This document shows, piece after piece, positions 27,301-35,817 of a stretch of 64,000 bases of DNA. This DNA comes from Mucilaginibacter gracilis (GTDB lineage Bacteria; Bacteroidota; Bacteroidia; Sphingobacteriales; Sphingobacteriaceae). The DNA is taken from positions 496,001 to 560,000 of the forward strand of contig NZ_RBKU01000001.1 of NCBI RefSeq assembly GCF_003633615.1, given 5' to 3'. The position numbers and the translations under genes were made by a program. The first letter of the stretch is position 1. Each line of letters begins with the position of its first letter. A model generated the notes under the pieces. It had not been told where the DNA came from. It did no database searches and saw nothing but the letters and a program-made list of their open reading frames with translations.

Positions 27301-28828
27301 CTTCAAACCAAATACTTGCCCTGCCAAAAATTGTTTTCGTGCTTAAATGTTCCAGTTTGGCAAATCGCGAAGCGATCATCGGTGTAAGCGTAAAGGAAAC
27401 TACCAGGCTCGACAGCGTAGATACAACGATAACCAGCGAAAACTCCTTAATTAAGCTGCCAACAAGGCCAGGCACCAGCGCCATTGGTAAAAACACCACC
27501 ACATCAACCAGCGTGATGGATAAAGCTGCAAAGCCAATTTCATTACGCCCATCGAGCGCGGCATCCCGTTTGGCCTTTCCTTTTTCCAGGTGGTGGTAGA
27601 TATTCTCCAACACTACGATTGAGTCGTCCACCAATACGCCTATTACCAGGCTCATCGCCAATAAAGTCATCAGGTTAAGGGAATAATCCAGCGCATACAT
27701 CATAATGAAAGCACTAAAAAGAGATGCCGGTATGGAAACCAGAATGATGAGCGAGTTGCGGATACTGTGTAAAAAAACCAGCATCACGAGTGCAACCAGC
27801 AGGATGGCGATACCCAGGTCATCATATACCTGGTGTGCGGCCTCCAGCGTAAACTCCGAACTGTCTTGAGCTACATTGAATTTGATCTTTTTACCGGCGT
27901 ATTCCAGCTCGATCTTGTTTAGCTCTTCCCGGACTACTTTTGTCACCTCCGCGGCATTGGCTCCGGATTGTTTATTGATAAACAGTGCTATGGACGACTG
28001 GCCGTTAAGACGGCTGCTGATTTCTTCATCCTTATGGCCGATCTGTACCGTAGCAACATCTCTCACACTCAGACTGCTGCCATCGGGATAGTTTTTGATT
28101 TTTAAATTACCTACCTGGTTGGTATCTGTGAGTTTGCCGCCCAGTTTAACGCCAAACTGCGCGTCGTTATCTTTGATCGTTCCAACAGGGTAGTCTGCGT
28201 TTGCCTTGCGGATCGTTTCATAAAGATCGGTTACGGATATGCCGTTGCTTATCAGTTTATCCTGTTTAGCCAGTACTTTAATCTCTTCGGGTGTACCACC
28301 AAGAATTTTCACCTTGCCAACACCCTTAATCTGGGCCAGCCTCGGTTTAAGCTGGTTATTAACCAGGTCATACAATTCGGTTGGCGTAACGGAGGCGGTT
28401 ACCGCCAACTTTAAAACCGGAAGATCATTTACATTAAATTTTTCCAGCACTGGTGCCCTAACACCTTCGGGAAAGTCCGCGAGGGTGCCGTTTACCGAAT
28501 GCTGTACTTCCTGCATAGCCAGGTCAGGGTCTGCATCGGCCATAAACTCAATAGAAACCACAGACAGATTATCTGCCGATAGTGAATTAACCTTTTTGCT
28601 TTTACTCACACCGGAGACTGCATCTTCAATTTTTTTGGTGACACTGTTTTCCACATCCTCCGGCGACGCGCCGGGGTATGCCGTAATAACCGTAATGGTT
28701 GGCGTAGCCAGGTTGGGCAATAGTTCATATTTTAAGTTCTGGTAGCTGATGACGCTCAATCCACCCAGGATCAGAAAGAATACGATAAATAAGATCGGCC
28801 TTTTAATAGCCAGTCCGGTAATACTCAT
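24350..28828 (-). CDS. RND efflux permease fused to a TolC-like outer-membrane factor
   Basis: One uninterrupted 1492-aa frame. Residues 1 to about 1030 are a full HAE1/MdtB-type RND transporter: N-terminal helix, porter domains, the central membrane block with proton-relay DDSIVVLENI, and the second half ending near VVPVVYNTLVRLK. At about 1040-1062 a hydrophobic segment ends in STAYAQ, like a signal-peptidase I site. Residues about 1063-1492 are a complete TolC-family protein (LSLKQAVTTGLSANQQ start, two OEP repeats, SIPVFTGFRTDARV). Expected role: drug, detergent or metabolite efflux with the adaptor encoded upstream. Either the chain is cut by signal peptidase or it spans both membranes. 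Substrate unknown. Confidence 0.92.
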   Translation of the reverse strand: MSITGLAIKRPILFIVFFLILGGLSVISYQNLKYELLPNLATPTITVITAYPGASPEDVENSVTKKIEDAVSGVSKSKKVNSLSADNLSVVSIEFMADADPDLAMQEVQHSVNGTLADFPEGVRAPVLEKFNVNDLPVLKLAVTASVTPTELYDLVNNQLKPRLAQIKGVGKVKILGGTPEEIKVLAKQDKLISNGISVTDLYETIRKANADYPVGTIKDNDAQFGVKLGGKLTDTNQVGNLKIKNYPDGSSLSVRDVATVQIGHKDEEISSRLNGQSSIALFINKQSGANAAEVTKVVREELNKIELEYAGKKIKFNVAQDSSEFTLEAAHQVYDDLGIAILLVALVMLVFLHSIRNSLIILVSIPASLFSAFIMMYALDYSLNLMTLLAMSLVIGVLVDDSIVVLENIYHHLEKGKAKRDAALDGRNEIGFAALSITLVDVVVFLPMALVPGLVGSLIKEFSLVIVVSTLSSLVVSFTLTPMIASRFAKLEHLSTKTIFGRASIWFEARMHELTEGYGKLLNWGLNHKIVIGIIAMGVFGSSLLLLTSNIVGTEFLPAADKGELSLFVDLQPGTKLAETDSTVRIIENKLKAIPEVTKVFSNIGYQNDGFNEKYSSNVATINVTLVPLTERKKSLSQLSRHLKALSMEVAGVKSRVSPIGLFGANEAPVQLLITGTNRDSVNSAASAILNAIRSVSGLVSPRLSSDLGKPELKLVADRDKMARLGLNTETVGDALRMAVYGNDQLKFRDKDKETNTRIQLDVNDRNKTDQLTKLTFINADNQLVYLSQFAKVVPQSGPSDLERRNKQPSITLLAQVSGRPVGDVGEDLKKEIDKLQVGKGIKVLYEGDLELQDDSFTNLGMALLVSFILIYLIMVTLYNNWLFPFVILFSIPLAISGALLALALTARSMNVFSIFGLIMMMGLVVKNGILLVDKTNDILKDDTGTTANVNEALIGAGKARLRPILMTTLAMVIGMLPLALANGASSAFSSGLAWVLIGGLSSSMFLTLVVVPVVYNTLVRLKTGLGNLWAKVSVKKVTGIVAPVIIGLIIGLNSASTAYAQEKITLSLKQAVTTGLSANQQIKLAEIETWKAKYSLKEAQSYQYPQVGITADYTRNIKPSVFFLPTFGVNAASQITYDDKHLQPITSSSKNAFTGDINVSMPLFNEEVSGNVKTAHLNEGLNNANLELSCWELADEIRKAYFNILIARQNLVLTNAALNRSKRNLKDSRLLFGKGYANKSDTLNAWSNVELMKINNGKAGTAVAQSGNYLKSLLNLSLDKEIELTDTVGTELLGKLTNVVNDTALISTKRPDFRVNDWKTQIARQQVKNEQSKYLPSLAFVSQYSLQAQSDNFDFSSYNVPNSFYVGIQLSIPVFTGFRTDARVKQSKFALEQVIAERSLMENQANLQVRNNRLAIAENTEKVKGQQNIRFARQQALAFIEARWQKGFAKYTDVADAELQLVQADNDYTQSVFEYLTAVAGYYKATGHIF

Positions 28829-28866
28829 AAAAATAAATTTGGAGTGATGAAAATTGATAAAACAGC

Positions 28867-29958
28867 TTAATTATTAACCGTAAGCCATTGCAACTTTTTG
28901 CCGGGCTCCACATTAAGCAACCCGGCTGTCATTATGGTATCTCCGGCTTTTAGTCCGCCTGATACACTCAGGTAAGTATCGTATTCTTTTCCGGTAACAA
29001 TAGGCGTGAGCACCGGGTACTGTGAATGGTGAATAAGATAGACGGCTGATTGTTTATGATCGGTAATTAAGGCGCTCCTGGGTATTACTAATGTGTTTAC
29101 CCGCTCATCTTCACCAAAGGCCACCGAAACATTCATGCCAGCTAAGAGCCTGTTGAGCTTGTTATTAACAATCCTGATCTCCACCGGAAAGGTTTTGGCG
29201 GCTGAGGCCACGGGGATAATGGCCGATATTTTACCGGTAAACATTGTGCTCGGGTAGGCATCTGCCCGGATAGTTACCGCGCTGCCCTTTTTCAGCCGGG
29301 CAACTTCAGTTTCCTGTACAAAAACATTAACCAGCACATCATTCAAACAGGCAATTGCCCCCAGTGTGGTACCGGGCGTAACATATTCACCCTGGTTAAT
29401 CTTCTTATCGATAATCGTTCCGCTCTCCGGGGCCAGTATCAAGGTCTGGCCAACCTGCTTTTTACTAATATTGAGCTGAGAAGCGGCATTCTGCATTTGC
29501 AGCCTGGCGTTCTCCACCTCGGCTCCCGAAGCATTTCCTGAATCCTGAAGTTCCTTCAGTTTTACGTAATCACTTTTTGCCTTGTTATAGGTATCCTCAC
29601 TTATCTGATAGGATGAAAAGCGTGTTGATTTATCCACCTTAACTAAAATGGAGCTTTTAGCCACGGTATTCCCTTTTTCAATCGCCGAGTAAACAACTCT
29701 ACCATCAGTTTCCGCAGTTAGCGTAACAATTTTCCCCGCTTCCACAGCCCCCCTATAGGTAAAGCTGCCGGAGAAATTCATTGCTTTAACTAAAGTTGCC
29801 TGGGCTGCATAGCTAACCGGCTTTTGCTCCTGTTTGATCTCATTTTGAACAGCTTTTTGATTGCTTTTTAGTTTATACACTATAGCAACAATAACCAGGG
29901 CGGCTATGCCTGCGAAGATCATTTTTGGATAATATTGTTTTATTGATTTCTGGTACAT
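28867..29958 (-). CDS. RND efflux periplasmic adaptor subunit
   Basis: 363 aa membrane-fusion protein. One N-terminal membrane helix (about 13-26), then the barrel-sandwich/lipoyl halves GRVVYSAIEKGNTVAKSSILVKVD and LAPESGTIIDKKINQGEYVTPG, separated by an alpha-hairpin (about 115-165), and a C-terminal beta-barrel and membrane-proximal domain. First gene of the six-gene minus-strand operon; stop codon 38 bp before the pump start. Bridges pump and outer-membrane factor. Confidence 0.92.
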   Translation of the reverse strand: MYQKSIKQYYPKMIFAGIAALVIVAIVYKLKSNQKAVQNEIKQEQKPVSYAAQATLVKAMNFSGSFTYRGAVEAGKIVTLTAETDGRVVYSAIEKGNTVAKSSILVKVDKSTRFSSYQISEDTYNKAKSDYVKLKELQDSGNASGAEVENARLQMQNAASQLNISKKQVGQTLILAPESGTIIDKKINQGEYVTPGTTLGAIACLNDVLVNVFVQETEVARLKKGSAVTIRADAYPSTMFTGKISAIIPVASAAKTFPVEIRIVNNKLNRLLAGMNVSVAFGEDERVNTLVIPRSALITDHKQSAVYLIHHSQYPVLTPIVTGKEYDTYLSVSGGLKAGDTIMTAGLLNVEPGKKLQWLTVNN

Positions 29959-30318
29959 TTCGCAAAAATTTTAATGCAAAAATGTAGCAGGACCAAGGAT
30001 TATTTTATTTTAACTTACCGAGTTGAAGAAATTGGGCACCGAACTTAATTTAAATGCTACCCAACTCAAAAAAATTCAGGTTTGTTTAGTGACTTGTTTA
30101 ACAAATTAGATATTCCGGAAGCCGGGCTGTGGTTTTAACCCGCACTTCTATTGAAGTACGGGGGTTTGGGAAGAGGAAAATAGGCCACAAACATGCTATC
30201 CTTATTTGTGGTGAGGCTTTCGGCTTTACCTGCTCCAATGAATCTTCATGATTCAGTTTCTACAATTGGGTTGGAACTCCCTCGGCAGATATACCGATCA
30301 CTTCATCGCCTTGCACAA

Positions 30319-30358
30319 TTCTCACACAAGTTATAAAAGCTTCAAAATTGTGTGAGAA
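30319..30358. repeat. 11-bp inverted repeat beside the tRNA-like scar
   Basis: TTCTCACACAA (30319-30329) and TTGTGTGAGAA (30348-30358), 18-bp spacer containing an AAGCTT. It directly abuts the terminator-like hairpin. Could be an integrase arm site or a regulator operator. Confidence 0.5.
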
Positions 30359-30364
30359 ACAAAA

Positions 30365-30390
30365 AACCCACACTTGCCGAAGCGTGGGTT
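30365..30390. terminator. Terminator-like hairpin next to tRNA-like fragment
   Basis: AACCCACACTT / AAGCGTGGGTT, 11-bp stem with one A-C mismatch, GCCG loop, flanked by A-run and TTAAG. Read on the minus strand it follows the tRNA-like 3' end at 30416-30440, the order expected for a tRNA gene and its terminator. Confidence 0.6.
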
Positions 30391-30415
30391 AAGTTATTGA
30401 TTTTTAGGCACATAT

Positions 30416-30440
30416 ACCGGACAGGATTCGAACCACTTTG
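30416..30440 (-). other. tRNA 3'-end-like fragment (scar A)
   Basis: On the minus strand GTGGTTCGAATCCTGTCCGG contains a T-loop (TTCGAAT) and what would be the 3' half of a T-stem and acceptor. The 5' T-stem half does not pair and no tRNA body lies upstream, so this is not a gene. Together with the terminator it resembles the duplicated tRNA end left by a site-specific integrase. Confidence 0.45.
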
Positions 30441-30546
30441 TTGACTAAATGAAATTTTTGATCTTATTCGGTGAATAAATTAACAAATGATTTGGCTATT
30501 GGTTTAACCTACACTGATAAAATGAACATCAATCAAGCTTGGCATA

Positions 30547-32913
30547 TTACATATTTAAACGCCCTTTTACATCATCATGATCGCGCTCTTTATGGGTAGT
30601 TGGTTTCGAACCAAACTTGTACGATAAGCTTAACGTAACCTTCCTGCTATCGTAACGGCTGTAACCCGTCATACGTAAAACGCTTGCATTTGTATTCAAT
30701 GTATATCCGCTACCGTTAAAAATATCGTTAGCTCCCAGTTTTATATTCAATTTTTTGTTGATAAAGGCTTTGGATATACCTGCGTTTACCATAGATGTAT
30801 GACCGATTTGATATAACCCATAAACGGCTGATGAATTGTAAATACCAGTCAGCTCAGCCTTAAAGCCTTTTGGTAATGTGAAAGTATTCATCGAGTTTAA
30901 GTTATAACTAAACTGACCGCGGCTGTAATCACCACCACCAACGCTATTGCTGTAGTAAGAGCTATATAACCCAACCAGTGTATTATTACTGCTCCACCAG
31001 GTAGCAAGCTGAACGGGTAATACCAGGCTCAGGTTATAGTTTTTAGAATTGGCAAAGTTGGCTTTGGTTATGGTCCATACCTGTGTTTGCACATCCTGAA
31101 CAATAAAATCGGTAATGGCGTTTTTGGTGTACATATAGCCTAAAGTTACAGCTATGTTCCCGGCCGAACCGGTCAATTCAAAATTCTGGCTGTAGGCAGG
31201 TTTCAAATCCGGGTTACCTTTTTCCTGGGTGTAACGGTCAATCGGCGTAACAAAAGGGATCAGCGAAGTATAACCTGGGCGGTCAACCTTGGCAGCATAA
31301 GTAAAGGTAAGTTCTTTGTTACTGCTAAACTTTTCATCCAGCGTCAGGCTGGGGAACAAATCAAAGTATTGTTGCTGTATGCCTGAACTACTTAGGTTAG
31401 CATGAGTTTGCTCGGCGCGGATACCGGCTTGTATTTTCAACTTATTAATCTGTTTACTCAGGTCCAGGTAAGCTGCGGCAATATTTTCGTTGTAGTTGGT
31501 GGTACTTAAATTGGGGATATTGCTGAGCGAATTAACCTGCATACTGGTTGATAAGTTTGACGAGCCTGTGTACATATCCTTAACACCGGCCTCAAATACA
31601 GTATTGGTATCCAGCGGAAGCGTATAATCTGTTTGGAAGGTGGATACATTGAACAGCGTATTGGTGCGTGTGGTTGCTGAGCTATTTTGTGCCGGGTTGT
31701 TACCACTCAAATCCAGTAGCTGAGCGTTCATATCCTGGCGGCTCAGGCCCTTGTAATGTACCTGGTTAAAATCTACGTTCAATAACTGGCCCTTGCTGTT
31801 CAGCTTGTTTTGATAAGCCATATCGTACAGCGTAAAGTTGTAATTGCCGCCCGGTGTACTATTGGCTGTCAATACCGAATCAGCCTTGGTGCTACTAAAA
31901 TAGCTAGTAGCCGTAGCGCGGTTGTTAGATTGAATGTACGAACCTTCAACCGAAGCACTTAAGGTGCTGGTTTTGGTTACATCATAATCAATACCCAGTT
32001 TACCGGTTTCAACAACGCCATGCGTCCAAAGTTCGGTTGGGGTTTGCAGTTGCTCGGTAACGTTGCCCGTGGTTAAGGAGCGGTTAATTGCTTCATTCCT
32101 TCCGCCTTTAGCATCTCTCAAATTGGCAGTACCATACACGTTTACTTTGCCTCTGCGATAATTTAACGATACACCACCGCTGTATTTACCGTAATTACTG
32201 CGCCCCGCTGTTAAAGTGGCAACACCGTTAAGCCCTGTAGCTGTACCTTTTTTGGTGATGATGTTGATAATGCCACCCGATGCCGAAGCATCGTACTTAG
32301 CCGATGGATTGGTGCTCACCTCAATACGCGCTATGTTTTCTGCCGGGATGCTTTGCAGCAAATTGGCTATCGTTTCGCCGGGAATTATTTTACCGTCCAG
32401 CATGATCAATACATTGTCTTTCCCTTTAATGCGGATGTTGCCGTTTAGGCCTACGTTTACCAGAGGCGTCATGCCCAATAGTTCTATGCCGGTATTACCA
32501 ACGGCAACAATGCTGTTCTCTACGTTGAACACAGTTTTATCGGCACGGTGCTCAACTAAAGGCCTGGTTGCTTTTATAGTTACTTCGCCTAAGCTGGTGG
32601 TTTGCGGGGTGAGTGAGATATTGATGGTTTGATCGGTTGTGTTCAACTCAATAGCTACTACTTGTTTGCTGTAACCCATTTGTTTGGCCGATAATAAATA
32701 TTTGCCTGCTTTTATCTTTTCGAGACGAAAGCTGCCGTTATCACCGGCAAGGGTACCTTTTACCTGGCTCGAATCGGCTGCTCTTAGCAGGCTCACTGTG
32801 GAGTAGGCAAGAAGCTGGTGGGTTTTAGCATCGGTTATAATACCGCTTATATTTTGGGCGAATAGCAGAGAGCTTACTAATAATAATGCAAGGCTGACGA
32901 ATATTGATTTCAT
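30547..32913 (-). CDS. TonB-dependent-receptor-like outer-membrane protein (OMP_b-brl_3)
   Basis: 788 aa from the ATG at 32913, which gives the signal MKSIFVSLALLLVSSLLFAQ; a frame open to 33003 adds a non-signal stretch. N-terminal carboxypeptidase-regulatory-like beta-sandwich (about 22-105), a plug domain with IRIKGKDNVLIMLDG and ARIEVSTNPSAKYDASASGGIINI, then a barrel of alternating strands to the end. Such proteins lack a clear TonB box and often pair with LytTR systems in Bacteroidota. A LytS/LytTR pair diverges 224 bp away. Ligand unknown. Confidence 0.88.
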   Translation of the reverse strand: MKSIFVSLALLLVSSLLFAQNISGIITDAKTHQLLAYSTVSLLRAADSSQVKGTLAGDNGSFRLEKIKAGKYLLSAKQMGYSKQVVAIELNTTDQTINISLTPQTTSLGEVTIKATRPLVEHRADKTVFNVENSIVAVGNTGIELLGMTPLVNVGLNGNIRIKGKDNVLIMLDGKIIPGETIANLLQSIPAENIARIEVSTNPSAKYDASASGGIINIITKKGTATGLNGVATLTAGRSNYGKYSGGVSLNYRRGKVNVYGTANLRDAKGGRNEAINRSLTTGNVTEQLQTPTELWTHGVVETGKLGIDYDVTKTSTLSASVEGSYIQSNNRATATSYFSSTKADSVLTANSTPGGNYNFTLYDMAYQNKLNSKGQLLNVDFNQVHYKGLSRQDMNAQLLDLSGNNPAQNSSATTRTNTLFNVSTFQTDYTLPLDTNTVFEAGVKDMYTGSSNLSTSMQVNSLSNIPNLSTTNYNENIAAAYLDLSKQINKLKIQAGIRAEQTHANLSSSGIQQQYFDLFPSLTLDEKFSSNKELTFTYAAKVDRPGYTSLIPFVTPIDRYTQEKGNPDLKPAYSQNFELTGSAGNIAVTLGYMYTKNAITDFIVQDVQTQVWTITKANFANSKNYNLSLVLPVQLATWWSSNNTLVGLYSSYYSNSVGGGDYSRGQFSYNLNSMNTFTLPKGFKAELTGIYNSSAVYGLYQIGHTSMVNAGISKAFINKKLNIKLGANDIFNGSGYTLNTNASVLRMTGYSRYDSRKVTLSLSYKFGSKPTTHKERDHDDVKGRLNM

Positions 32914-33137
32914 GTTGTTTGGTTGATTATGCCTCAAAACAACAGGATACGCGTTACTATATAGAATGATATTGACCAATGCCATTGAACAGCGTACAAA
33001 CACCCAAATCCGGCTGATGATAGTATAAATTATTTGGCAATAGTAGTTTTATCAGCCAAAAACATAGTTTTGTCCGCGGCCGATAGCGTTTGGTCATTAA
33101 CAATCGCTTAAGCGCAGTAGTTAAAGCAAATTTGAAT

Positions 33138-34172
33138 ATGGAAAACAAAATAAACCGGCAACGCCTTTACCTGCATGCGTTATTTGTACTGCTCATTTTT
33201 ACCAACCAATCCATATTCTCGGCTATTTACGCTAAAAACTATCACTTCAGCTGGGCGAAAGATTTTCAGCCGATGTTGATATTGTTCTATTTGCTGGTAG
33301 TTTCTTATACCTATTTTATCGCTTTTGTAATATTAAACCTTAAGCCATTGTGGGTGCGGTTTGCCGGCATTATGGTTGCTTTCTTGTTATTCCCGCCACT
33401 GCGTTTCCTGGTCGACCAGCGGATCAGCGATTGGCTGTTTGGTGTTACCGACTATCCAAAAACCCAAACATTCGGTTTTATCTTTCACGATAATCTTTTC
33501 TTTTCGTTCATTGTGTTGCTTTTAGGCGTGTTCCTTAAATTTATGGACGACTGGTTCATTCACGATCGGATCAAAGCCACTTTAGAGAAACAAAACCTGC
33601 GCCTTGAGCTTGATTTCCTTAAATCGCAGGTAAACCCACATTTTCTGTTCAATACGCTCAATAATATTCAATCATTCATTGTACAGAATAATAAACCAAA
33701 ATCTATCGAGCTGATAGGTCGCCTGTCCGAATTTATGCGTTTCGCCTTATATGAGTGCGATGAAGAATACATTGACCTTGATAAAGAGATCGATATGCTA
33801 ACCGATTATGTGGAACTGGAGCGGGTACGTTGCGATGACCGGGTAAGTATCAGCTTTATAGCAACCGGTGATTTTGATGACCTGCAAATACCGCCTTTGT
33901 TATTGATGCCTTTTGTAGAGAATGCTTTTAAGCATGGAGCCGATAACCAGCTGGATAAAAGCTGGATAAATATAACCATTACACAAAACAACAATAAGTT
34001 ACAGTTAAACGTGAGCAATAATTTTGTGGCCGATAACAGCGCGGAGAAAGCCGGAGGCATAGGCTTACAAAACGTAACTAAAAGGCTAAGGCATTACTTC
34101 CCAGGCAGGTACAGTTTGCTGGCAGCGGCAAAAGGTAATATTTTTGAGGCCGACCTATCTATAACCTTATGA
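33138..34172 (+). CDS. LytS-type sensor histidine kinase
   Basis: 344 aa from the ATG at 33138; an earlier TTG at 33090 is possible but unlikely. Four membrane helices in residues 10-135, then the His_kinase domain with His168 in SQVNPHFLFNTLNNI, the N-box FVENAFKHGAD and G-box GIGLQNVTKRL. Stop overlaps the next start (ATGA), so it is translationally coupled to the LytTR regulator. Divergent from the outer-membrane receptor gene, its probable target. Confidence 0.92.
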   Translation: MENKINRQRLYLHALFVLLIFTNQSIFSAIYAKNYHFSWAKDFQPMLILFYLLVVSYTYFIAFVILNLKPLWVRFAGIMVAFLLFPPLRFLVDQRISDWLFGVTDYPKTQTFGFIFHDNLFFSFIVLLLGVFLKFMDDWFIHDRIKATLEKQNLRLELDFLKSQVNPHFLFNTLNNIQSFIVQNNKPKSIELIGRLSEFMRFALYECDEEYIDLDKEIDMLTDYVELERVRCDDRVSISFIATGDFDDLQIPPLLLMPFVENAFKHGADNQLDKSWINITITQNNNKLQLNVSNNFVADNSAEKAGGIGLQNVTKRLRHYFPGRYSLLAAAKGNIFEADLSITL

Positions 34173-34873
34173 GAGTGATCAATTGTATTATTGTGGATGA
34201 TGAGCCACAGGCCCGCAAACTAATGGAAACCTTTGTTTCGCAGTTGGGCGGCTGGAAGATACTACGCATTTGCAGCAACGCTATTGAAGCCTTTGAGGCG
34301 CTGCAATCCTTACCGGTTGATGTTATCTTTCTGGATATTAAAATGCCTACCATTACCGGGATAGACTTTCTAAAATCGCTGAAAAACCCGCCAATGGTGA
34401 TATTCACCACCGCCTATAATAAATATGCGATGGAAGGCTATGAGCTTAACGTGGTAGATTATTTGCTAAAGCCCATCTCCATGCACCGCCTGCTGCAAGC
34501 CGCGGAAAAAGTAAGTGACCGTTTAAAAGAAAAAACTGAAACTATCGCACCTGCTTCCGAAGCCAGCTACATGTTTATTAAGCATGATAATAAACTGGTG
34601 AAAGTAAACTTTGCCGATATTTTATATATTGAAGGTATGCAGAACTTTGTACGCATACACACCGAAGCCAAACCATACCTTATTACCCATACCATGAAAG
34701 CGATGGAAGAGATGCTGCCTCAAAGCATGTTTTTCAGGGTACATAAATCATACATCGTAAACCTTGATGCTATAACTACTGTTTTCGGTAACACCATTGA
34801 AATAGGTAAAACCGAAATAGCGATTGGCAGTAACTACAAGGCCAGTTTTATGGCAAAGATAGGAGGAAATTAA
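34169..34873 (+). CDS. LytTR-family response regulator
   Basis: 234 aa. Receiver domain with Asp56 in VIFLDIKMP and Lys in YLLKPIS; LytTR domain from about 130 with YMFIKHDNKLVKVNF, the FFRVHKSYIVNLDAI core and a final SNYKASFM. Coupled to the upstream kinase by a 4-bp overlap. Likely regulates the divergent receptor gene. Confidence 0.93.
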   Translation: MRVINCIIVDDEPQARKLMETFVSQLGGWKILRICSNAIEAFEALQSLPVDVIFLDIKMPTITGIDFLKSLKNPPMVIFTTAYNKYAMEGYELNVVDYLLKPISMHRLLQAAEKVSDRLKEKTETIAPASEASYMFIKHDNKLVKVNFADILYIEGMQNFVRIHTEAKPYLITHTMKAMEEMLPQSMFFRVHKSYIVNLDAITTVFGNTIEIGKTEIAIGSNYKASFMAKIGGN

Positions 34874-35095
34874 GTAGCACAGCAATACGCATATGTACCA
34901 GGGTTCTGAAACGTCTTCACCTATTGTACCCGAGAGTTCTAAGCCGCTTTGAAGCGACATGTCAATTACTTTTATGTTTTCTTAACTGGGCTTTGTCGCT
35001 AATTATTTAATTAGGCCCTCCTCATTCAAAATTATCAAGTATTTGTCAGCCTCGGGTAATTGTGCTTGTTTTTTTGAGTCACCCTATAATTTATT
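34874..35095. other. Intergenic region before the FadR-type gene
   Basis: About 220 bp with no gene. No strong terminator seen after the LytTR gene. It leads directly into the double operator at 35096-35140. Confidence 0.4.
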
Positions 35096-35140
35096 TACAC
35101 AAACATCTGATGTTTAAATAAAACATCGTATGTTTGTGTA
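35096..35140. promoter_or_regulatory. Double palindromic operator overlapping the promoter
   Basis: Two 15-bp dyads, AAACATCTGATGTTT (35101-35115) and AAACATCGTATGTTT (35121-35135), centres 20 bp apart. The whole 45 bp is also symmetric (TACACAAACAT / ATGTTTGTGTA). A -7 box TATGTTTG (35129-35136) lies inside the second dyad, 20 nt before the ATG at 35156. GntR/FadR proteins bind such short palindromes, so autorepression with release by a ligand is likely. Confidence 0.78.
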
Positions 35141-35155
35141 TTGAAATAGGTCACT

Positions 35156-35806
35156 ATGGAAAATCAAAAATTATCAGAAAAAGTTTCGGCGCGCATCAGG
35201 CAGGAAATTCTGGACGGCAGATATAAAGCCGGAGATAAAATACCTGCCGAACCCGAGTTGATGAAAACCTACGAAGTTGGTCGCTCCAGCATACGCGAAG
35301 CCATAAAAAGCCTCGCGATGGCTGGCATCCTGAAGGTGCAGCAAGGTTTGGGCACTTTTGTAAACGAACTCCAACCGGAGGAAAACATGACCCAACGCCT
35401 ACGCGTGGCTGATTTCGACGAAATTAATGTCGTGCGTAAACTGTTGGAGGAAGAGATTGTTAAACTGGCCGTAGAGAACCACACCGCAACCGAACTATCT
35501 GAAATAGAAAAACATCTTAACCTTCGTAAACAAGCTATTATTAATGAGGACCGGCAAGCCTGTACCAATGCAGACATCTCGTTTCACATGGCAATCGCTC
35601 ATGCTTCGCATAACAAGGTACTCGCCGAATTGTACCAAAATTTTTCTTATACCATACGGGCCTTTTTTACCAAACGCGAGGCTCAGGGTATTGGCCATTT
35701 TGCAATAAGCCATCACCTCCACGAAGATCTTTTCAGGGCCATTAAAGCAAGGAGAAAAAAACAGGCGCAGTACATTATACGGGAAATACTCGGCAATAAC
35801 TATTAA
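35156..35806 (+). CDS. FadR-subfamily GntR transcriptional regulator
   Basis: 216 aa. N-terminal winged helix (about 8-75) with RIRQEILDGRYKAGDKIPAEPEL and GRSSIREAIKSLAMAGIL split across the usual positions, then an FCD effector domain (about 85-210) whose metal-binding residues fit D/H in ADISFHMAIAHAS and the later H in SHHLHEDLF. Ligands of this family are usually small organic acids. It heads an operon with TauE/SafE and DUF1634 membrane proteins (gap 11 bp) and has a double operator at its own promoter. Confidence 0.92.
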   Translation: MENQKLSEKVSARIRQEILDGRYKAGDKIPAEPELMKTYEVGRSSIREAIKSLAMAGILKVQQGLGTFVNELQPEENMTQRLRVADFDEINVVRKLLEEEIVKLAVENHTATELSEIEKHLNLRKQAIINEDRQACTNADISFHMAIAHASHNKVLAELYQNFSYTIRAFFTKREAQGIGHFAISHHLHEDLFRAIKARRKKQAQYIIREILGNNY

Positions 35807-35817
35807 ATCAAAATACC

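Larger units (their letters stand above)
29959..30546. other. 588-bp intergenic region with integration-scar features
   Basis: No credible ORF. Holds the promoter of the efflux operon at its left end. Toward the right end are an 11-bp inverted repeat, a strong hairpin and a tRNA 3'-end-like fragment, listed separately. The remainder (29990-30310) shows nothing I recognise. Confidence 0.5.

Noticed and set aside
26640-27599. 319-codon open frame on the plus strand inside the RND-TolC gene
   Set aside because: Antisense shadow; composition (Ser/Thr/Leu-rich) mirrors the codons of the pump gene.
30416-30440. Complete tRNA gene at the T-loop-like sequences (also near 37240, 39780, 40015)
   Set aside because: None has a D-arm, 5' acceptor or paired anticodon stem nearby; only 3' portions exist.
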